NCBI GenBank assembly: GCA_004299465.1
Contig: SCST01000288.1
Coordinates: forward strand, 1 to 9,621
Direction of reading: 5' to 3'
Length of the DNA: 9,621 bases
Source: Methylovulum sp.
GTDB taxonomy: Bacteria; Pseudomonadota; Gammaproteobacteria; Methylococcales; Methylomonadaceae
The notes beneath the pieces are model-generated. The model made no database searches. It was not told where the DNA came from and was given only the letters and a program-made list of their open reading frames with translations. Positions 5,740 through 9,621 of this stretch are shown here, piece by piece (within the stretch, counting starts at the first letter, position 1; the number at the start of each line of letters is the position of its first letter). The position numbers and the translations under genes were made by a program.

Positions 5740-6504
5740 TTAAAAGCTATCTTTCAACTTCCGCAACCGCGCAAAAACATCCACCAGTTTTTTATCCGTC
5801 ATGCCGATAGTCGCTTGCAGGGCCGGGCTGTTTTCGCGGAAAAAGGGGTTGGTCACCAGTTCCTGCGCTATCGTTGACGGTACGGTCGGCTCATGTTTGG
5901 CCCGCAGTTGATTGACGATAGCCATTATTTGCTGCAAAGCCTGATTGCCGGGTTCCACACTTAACGCAAACCGGCCGTTGGTTTGTGTGTATTCATGGGC
6001 GCAATAGATACGGGTCGCTGCAGGCAGGGATTTTAGTTTTTGCAGTGAATGCCATAGTTGCTCAGCGCTGCCTTCAAACAAGCGCCCGCATCCCATCACG
6101 AATAAGGTGTCTCCGCAAAACAGCAAGCTGTCGTTGGTAAAATGATAAACAATATGTCCGTTGGTGTGTCCGGGAGTGTCAATAACCTGTATCGGATGCT
6201 TGCCGAGCGAGAGGGTATCGTATTCCCTGGCGGCTATGTCGATGCCGGGAATCCGGTGCCGGTCGCTGAAACCGGCAATGATTTTACAGCCGGTTTTTTG
6301 TTTCAGTTCCAGGTTGCCGCCGACATGGTCGCTATGATGGTGCGTATTCAGGATATAAGTCAACGCCCAGTTATGTCGCTTTAACATAGCGAGGACGGGT
6401 GCGGCGACGGCAGGGTCTACCGCTGCGGTTTCACCGGATACCGGGTCATGCACCAGGTAAATGTAATTGTCATTTAAGACGGGGAGCGTAAGTATCGTCA
6501 GCAT
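5740..6504 (-). CDS. gloB: Hydroxyacylglutathione hydrolase, glyoxalase II (254 aa)
   Basis: Cytoplasmic metallo-beta-lactamase-fold enzyme that hydrolyses S-lactoylglutathione to D-lactate and glutathione, the second step of methylglyoxal detoxification. The binuclear metal site is complete: THHHSDH at residues 54–60 (ligands His55, His57, Asp59, His60), His113 in PGHT, bridging Asp132 in CGD, and His170 in CAHEYT. The C-terminal glyoxalase II domain is present and includes NPFFREN (219–225), typical of the glutathione-binding helices. Length matches the usual 250–260 residues, and the N-terminus has the family's NDNYIYLV. The start codon has no good ribosome site in the preceding bases (the leader reads AACTCATTCGAAAC), so translation may be weak or coupled. 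Only 39 bases separate it from pilU on the same strand, so it is probably read from the pilT–pilU transcript despite an unrelated job. Confidence 0.95.
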   Translation of the reverse strand: MLTILTLPVLNDNYIYLVHDPVSGETAAVDPAVAAPVLAMLKRHNWALTYILNTHHHSDHVGGNLELKQKTGCKIIAGFSDRHRIPGIDIAAREYDTLSLGKHPIQVIDTPGHTNGHIVYHFTNDSLLFCGDTLFVMGCGRLFEGSAEQLWHSLQKLKSLPAATRIYCAHEYTQTNGRFALSVEPGNQALQQIMAIVNQLRAKHEPTVPSTIAQELVTNPFFRENSPALQATIGMTDKKLVDVFARLRKLKDSF

Positions 6505-6543
6505 GTTTCGAATGAGTTAAAACGCCAAAGAAAGCCGGGCGGG

Positions 6544-7710
6544 TTAGCGCTGAATGGTCTGGGTAGGCTTGTAGAAATCGCTGTCAGTTTCCTCTTCGGT
6601 CAGCGCCAGCTCATTTCTTTCAAATTCGCCGGTGTTTGCGGTGCCCAGTTTGATCATGAGGCGGATGTCATTTCTTGAGTCCGCGGAATCCAGCGCATCG
6701 TTGTAACTGATCTTGCCGGCCATGTACAAATCAAAAAGCGCCTGGTCGAAGGTCTGCATGCCTTGCTCACGCGAATCTTTCATGAGCTCCTTGAGCTTAT
6801 GGATTTCACCTTTACGGATGTAATCCTTGGCTAACGGCGTATTAATCAATATTTCTATGGCCGGATAACGCCCGTTGCCGTCAGCGCGTTTAATCAGCTG
6901 CTGGGCAACAATACCGCGCAAGTTCAGCGATAAGTCCATTAAGATTTGGTCGTGCATCTCTTCGGGGAAGAAATGCAGGATTCGGTCCAGCGCCTGGTTG
7001 GCATTGTTGGCATGCAGTGTGGTCAGGCATAAATGTCCTGTTTCCGCAAAGGTAAGGGCGTTCTGCATGGTTTCCCGTGTTCTTACTTCACCGATCAAAA
7101 TGACGTCAGGCGCCTGGCGCAACGTGTTTTTCAAGGCGACATCGTAAGATTCGGTATCAATCCCCACCTCGCGCTGGGTAATGATGCAGCCTAGATGCTG
7201 GTGCTGGAATTCTATAGGGTCTTCAATGGTTATGATGTGGCCGTGGCTGTTTTCGTTACGGTGCTTGATTAACGCGGCTAATGACGTTGATTTACCGGTA
7301 CCTGTCCCGCCGACAAACATAACCAGCCCGCGTTTTTCCATGATCAGGTCTTTTAAAACCGGCGGCAAATTCAAGAATTCTGTGGTGGGAATATTATTTT
7401 CAATCCGGCGCAACACCATGCCCGCGGCATCGCGTTGCGTAAAAGCGCTGATCCTGAACCGGCCCACATTTTTTATGCCAATGGCAAATTGGCACTCCTT
7501 GGTATTTTCAAACTCATCTATCTGGCGCTGGTTCATCACGCTTTTGACGATTTTTAACGATTGATCGGCAGTCAACGGGGTCTTGGATAGCTCAACCAGC
7601 GATCCGTCCACTTTTATAGTCGGCGCCCGCCCGGCGGTGATAAATAAATCAGAGGCTTTTTTCTTCACCATCAGCTCAAGGATGGGATCAAGGATGGGAT
7701 TAATGTCCAC
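6544..7710 (-). CDS. pilU: PilU, type IV pilus retraction ATPase paralogue (388 aa)
   Basis: Hexameric AAA-like secretion ATPase at the cytoplasmic base of the type IV pilus machine. In other bacteria PilU works with PilT to strengthen pilus retraction. Seen motifs: N-terminal KKKASDLFITAG (16–27), Walker A GGTGTGKST (134–142), Asp box TIEDPIE (161–167), Walker B ILIGEVR with catalytic Glu208 (204–210), and His box HLCLTTLHANNANQALDRI (226–244). The PilT hallmark AIRNLIRE is replaced by PLAKDYIRKGE (292–302), as in PilU. A charged C-terminal tail (about 355–388) extends beyond the core and is typical of PilU. The start is GTG at 7708–7710. AAGGCGG just upstream overlaps the end of pilT, leaving 12 bases between the genes, so translation is likely coupled. 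A 12-base tandem duplication encodes Pro-Ile-Leu-Asp/Glu twice at residues 5–12. Confidence 0.96.
   Translation of the reverse strand: MDINPILDPILELMVKKKASDLFITAGRAPTIKVDGSLVELSKTPLTADQSLKIVKSVMNQRQIDEFENTKECQFAIGIKNVGRFRISAFTQRDAAGMVLRRIENNIPTTEFLNLPPVLKDLIMEKRGLVMFVGGTGTGKSTSLAALIKHRNENSHGHIITIEDPIEFQHQHLGCIITQREVGIDTESYDVALKNTLRQAPDVILIGEVRTRETMQNALTFAETGHLCLTTLHANNANQALDRILHFFPEEMHDQILMDLSLNLRGIVAQQLIKRADGNGRYPAIEILINTPLAKDYIRKGEIHKLKELMKDSREQGMQTFDQALFDLYMAGKISYNDALDSADSRNDIRLMIKLGTANTGEFERNELALTEEETDSDFYKPTQTIQR
7676..7699 (-). repeat. In-frame 12-bp tandem duplication at the pilU start
   Basis: TCAAGGATGGGA occurs twice in direct succession (7676–7687 and 7688–7699, plus-strand reading). 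Inside pilU it encodes PILD then PILE right after residue 4. The copies are identical, suggesting a recent slippage or duplication that keeps the frame. Confidence 0.9.
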
Positions 7711-7722
7711 AATAAACCGCCT

Positions 7723-8760
7723 TTAGATGAACAGGTCTTTATTAACGGCTTTAACCATTGCCGCTTTGGCGGAAATCAGTCCTTTGTCGACCTGTTCTTT
7801 GAGATTCTGGTCCAGTGTCTGCATACCGTCCCTGCGCCCGGTCTGTATCGCGGAATACATTTGCGCGACTTTCGCTTCACGAATCAGGTTTTTGATAGCC
7901 GAGGTGCCGACCATGATTTCATGCGCGGCAATACGGCCGCCGCCGACTTTCTTCAGCAGCGTTTGTGAAATGACGGCTTGCAGGGATTCCGACAGCATTG
8001 AGCGGATCATGTCTTTTTCTGCGGCCGGAAAGACGTCGATAATACGGTCTATCGTTTTGGCGGCCGATGTGGTGTGCAAGGTGCCGAAGACAAGGTGGCC
8101 GGTTTCGGCGGCGGTCAGGGCGAGACGAATGGTTTCCAGGTCGCGCATTTCACCGACCAGGATAATGTCGGGATCTTCGCGCAATGCCGAGCGCAAGGCT
8201 TCGTTAAAACCATGCGTGTCCCTATGAACTTCCCGTTGGTTGATCAGGCATTTCTGGCTTTCATGCACAAATTCGATAGGATCTTCGACGGTCAGGATAT
8301 GCGCATAATCGTTGTTATTGATATGGTTGATCATCGCCGCTAATGTCGTCGATTTTCCAGAGCCGGTAGGGCCGGTCACTAAAACCAGTCCGCGCGGTTT
8401 TTTACAGAGTTCTTCAAAAAACTTCGGTGCATTCAAGTCTTCGAGGCTTAACACCTTGGATGGAATCGTCCTGAACACGCCGGCCGCACCGCGCTCCTGG
8501 TTGAATGCGTTGACCCGGAACCGCGCGACGCCCGGCAATTCGAAAGAAAAATCGGTTTCCAGGAACTCTTCGTAGTCGCGGCGCTGCTTGTCATTCATGA
8601 TGTCATAAATCAGCGCATGGACTTCTTTGTGGTCCAAGGAGGGGATGTTGATACGACGAATATCGCCATCGACCCGGATCATGGGCGGGAGACCTGCCGA
8701 TAAATGTAAATCCGACGCTTTGTTTTTAACTGAGAAAGCCAATAATTCACTAATATCCAT
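7723..8760 (-). CDS. pilT: PilT, type IV pilus retraction ATPase (345 aa)
   Basis: Hexameric motor ATPase that depolymerises the pilus and powers twitching motility, surface sensing and DNA uptake. The N-terminus MDISELLAFSVKNKASDLHL is near-identical in pattern to Pseudomonas PilT. Further motifs: Walker A GPTGSGKST (130–138), Asp box LTVEDPIE (156–163), Walker B IILVGEMRD with Glu204 (199–207), His box GHLVFGTLHTTSA (221–233), and the PilT signature SAIKNLIRE (287–295) needed for retraction in homologues. Length equals that of well-studied PilT proteins. The frame stays open 22 codons upstream to an ATG at 8826, but those residues are encoded by the end of an inserted element. AGAGGA lies a few bases before ATG 8760, so 8760 is the right start. 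It is the first gene of a pilT–pilU–(gloB) unit and diverges from yggS. Confidence 0.97.
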   Translation of the reverse strand: MDISELLAFSVKNKASDLHLSAGLPPMIRVDGDIRRINIPSLDHKEVHALIYDIMNDKQRRDYEEFLETDFSFELPGVARFRVNAFNQERGAAGVFRTIPSKVLSLEDLNAPKFFEELCKKPRGLVLVTGPTGSGKSTTLAAMINHINNNDYAHILTVEDPIEFVHESQKCLINQREVHRDTHGFNEALRSALREDPDIILVGEMRDLETIRLALTAAETGHLVFGTLHTTSAAKTIDRIIDVFPAAEKDMIRSMLSESLQAVISQTLLKKVGGGRIAAHEIMVGTSAIKNLIREAKVAQMYSAIQTGRRDGMQTLDQNLKEQVDKGLISAKAAMVKAVNKDLFI

Positions 8761-8793
8761 AACATCCTCTTGCAATGTGGAGTAAAAAATCCG

Positions 8794-8883
8794 GTAACTA
8801 TTCAGCCCCTGGCTAAAGTTGTCCACGGTAGGGCGCGCAGCACGCCCTACGCTTAATGGATTGACAAAGTGCTGAATAGTTAC
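8794..8883. mobile_element. 90-bp MITE, probably IS66-derived
   Basis: Perfect 13-bp inverted termini, GTAACTATTCAGC (8794–8806) and GCTGAATAGTTAC (8871–8883), bound a 90-bp element with no gene. A second, internal palindrome (8828–8850) pairs GTAGGGCG with CGCCCTAC and has an imperfect centre. The element is flanked by AAAATCCG (8786–8793) and AAAATCTG (8884–8891), an 8-base direct repeat with one mismatch, as expected of a target-site duplication. Family knowledge: IS66 elements have termini starting GTAA and make 8-bp duplications, so a non-autonomous IS66 derivative is the best fit. A diverged relative lies at 1–87. It interrupts the pilT–yggS control region. Confidence 0.75.
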
Positions 8884-8952
8884 AAAATCTGTTACTTTAT
8901 ACCATAGTTCGGTTCTTTACTTTTTGAAGCCGGGTTATTTTTGAAATATGAC
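8861..8952 (+). promoter_or_regulatory. Candidate promoters of yggS
   Basis: Two options face the plus-strand gene. TTGACA (8861–8866), a perfect -35 inside the right arm of the inserted element, is followed after 16 bases by CAAAAT (8883–8888), a moderate -10 at the element–host junction. Nearer the gene, TTGAAG (8924–8929) and TATGAC (8947–8952) are spaced by 17 bases, giving a start about 9 bases before the ATG. The first could be a hybrid promoter created by insertion; the second would be the native one. Confidence 0.4.
8896..8904 (-). promoter_or_regulatory. Candidate extended -10 promoter of pilTU
   Basis: The minus strand reads TGGTATAAA here, an extended -10 (TG, one base, then TATAAA). 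No good -35 is seen, which extended -10 promoters tolerate. Transcription would start near 8889, within the presumed target duplication, so the whole 90-bp element would become part of a leader of about 130 bases ahead of the pilT start. Confidence 0.4.
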
Positions 8953-8967
8953 ACTATTTTAATCTTC

Positions 8968-9621
8968 ATGACGACCTTAATACACAACAGACTTGATCAA
9001 ATTCACAAACAGATTCGCTATGCCGAAATAGCGGCCCATCGTAAGCCGGGTTCTGTTTTGCTGCTGGCGGTCAGTAAAACCAAGCCGGCCGCTGATATTG
9101 CTGCGGCTTACCGGGCGGGGCAACGCCATTTCGGCGAGAATTATGTGCAGGAAGCCTTGCTGAAGCAGCAGGCGCTGGGGGCTTTCGATATCAGCTGGCA
9201 TTTTATAGGCCCTATCCAGTCCAATAAAACCAAATTAATTGCGGCGCATTTTGCATGGGTGCATAGCGTGGATAGTTTGAAAATCGCCCAGCGCTTAAGC
9301 GGGCAACGCCCGGATGATTTAGCGCCGCTGAATATTTGTTTGCAGGTCAATATCAGCGATGAAGCCAGTAAATCGGGTGTTGGCCTCGATGAGTTGCCGG
9401 AGCTATGCGCCCAGGTTGCCGATCTGCCGCGTATCAGGTTGCGCGGCGTTATGGCGATCCCGGCGCCTGAAGCCGATTTCGAAAAACAATGTTTGCCTTA
9501 TAGAAAGCTCTATCAAGCGGTAGCGAAACTTGGGCAATACCAGCTGGATACGTTTTCATTCGGCATGACCGGGGACTTAATCGCCGCGATTACTGAAGGT
9601 TCCACTATGGTCAGGATTGGT
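8968..9621 (+). CDS. yggS: YggS/PLPBP family pyridoxal-phosphate homeostasis protein (5' 218 codons, cut by window end)
   Basis: Cytoplasmic PLP-binding protein with a fold-type III TIM barrel and no known enzymatic reaction. The family keeps vitamin B6 and amino-acid pools in balance. The open frame runs to the window edge. Lys37 in LLAVSKTKP is the PLP-binding lysine (Lys36 in E. coli). Other family blocks: FGENYVQE (55–62), HFIGPIQSNK (78–87), NISDEASKSG (128–137), LRGVMAIPAPE (158–168) and GSTMVRIG (211–218). Only about a dozen residues should be missing. One variation: the phosphate-binding region reads FGMTGDL where E. coli has LGMSDDM. No ribosome site is evident before the ATG, but the next in-frame Met would delete conserved regions, so 8968 is kept. 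The divergent arrangement with pilT is common in gammaproteobacteria. Confidence 0.95.
   Translation, partial: MTTLIHNRLDQIHKQIRYAEIAAHRKPGSVLLLAVSKTKPAADIAAAYRAGQRHFGENYVQEALLKQQALGAFDISWHFIGPIQSNKTKLIAAHFAWVHSVDSLKIAQRLSGQRPDDLAPLNICLQVNISDEASKSGVGLDELPELCAQVADLPRIRLRGVMAIPAPEADFEKQCLPYRKLYQAVAKLGQYQLDTFSFGMTGDLIAAITEGSTMVRIG

Noticed and set aside
5635..5877. 80-codon plus-strand frame overlapping the 3' end of gloB
   Set aside because: Half of it is antisense to conserved gloB and it lacks a ribosome site.
7727..8227. 166-codon plus-strand open frame opposite pilT
   Set aside because: Antisense to highly conserved PilT motifs, with no ribosome site or plausible domain.
1..9621. CRISPR array, tRNA or rRNA genes
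   Set aside because: No regularly spaced identical repeats, tRNA cloverleaf or rRNA signature was seen on either strand.

Overview
The window looks like a chromosomal segment of a gammaproteobacterium. The pilT–pilU pair diverging from a yggS-type gene is a familiar gammaproteobacterial arrangement, and the PilT, PilU, GloB and YggS sequences resemble those of Pseudomonas-like and methanotroph-like lineages. Base composition is moderate (close to half G+C by eye) and the intergenic DNA is rich in short palindromes. A Methylococcales-type methanotroph is my best guess for the host, but nothing here proves it.

Left part (1–1212): the first 87 bases carry the right end of a short terminal-inverted-repeat element. 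About 420 bases without a convincing gene follow, then a minus-strand gene for an unrecognised secreted protein (514–1212) with a hairpin terminator at 439–482.

Vitamin B12 module (1445–4301): a sigma-70-type promoter, a full cobalamin riboswitch aptamer (1482–1664) and a plausible terminator/antiterminator platform precede btuB, the TonB-dependent outer-membrane cobalamin receptor. Just 22 bases later comes a 194-residue membrane protein that fits BtuM, the solitary inner-membrane cobalamin S-component, with its single-cysteine signature at Cys87. Together they would form a compact B12 uptake route across both membranes under one B12-sensing leader. A strong 10-bp hairpin closes the unit.

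Middle (4342–6504): a class I polyphosphate kinase 2 gene on the plus strand, a pair of REP-like palindromes, a 79-residue coiled-coil protein on the minus strand, and gloB (glyoxalase II) on the minus strand.

Right part (6544–9621): the type IV pilus retraction ATPases pilU and pilT lie on the minus strand, probably transcribed pilT→pilU→gloB. yggS, the PLP-homeostasis protein, diverges on the plus strand and is cut by the window end. Between pilT and yggS sits a 90-bp non-autonomous element with 13-bp perfect inverted termini starting GTAA and flanked by near-perfect 8-bp direct repeats. These are hallmarks of an IS66-derived MITE. It appears to have landed in the promoter/leader region, so it is now probably part of the pilTU 5' leader and supplies a consensus TTGACA box pointing at yggS. 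It also lengthens the apparent pilT reading frame artificially. The real PilT start is at 8760.

I see no wholly new multi-gene system. The items most worth a second look are the MITE in the pilT–yggS control region, the riboswitch–btuB–btuM unit with its readable switching platform, and the two uncharacterised small or secreted proteins.
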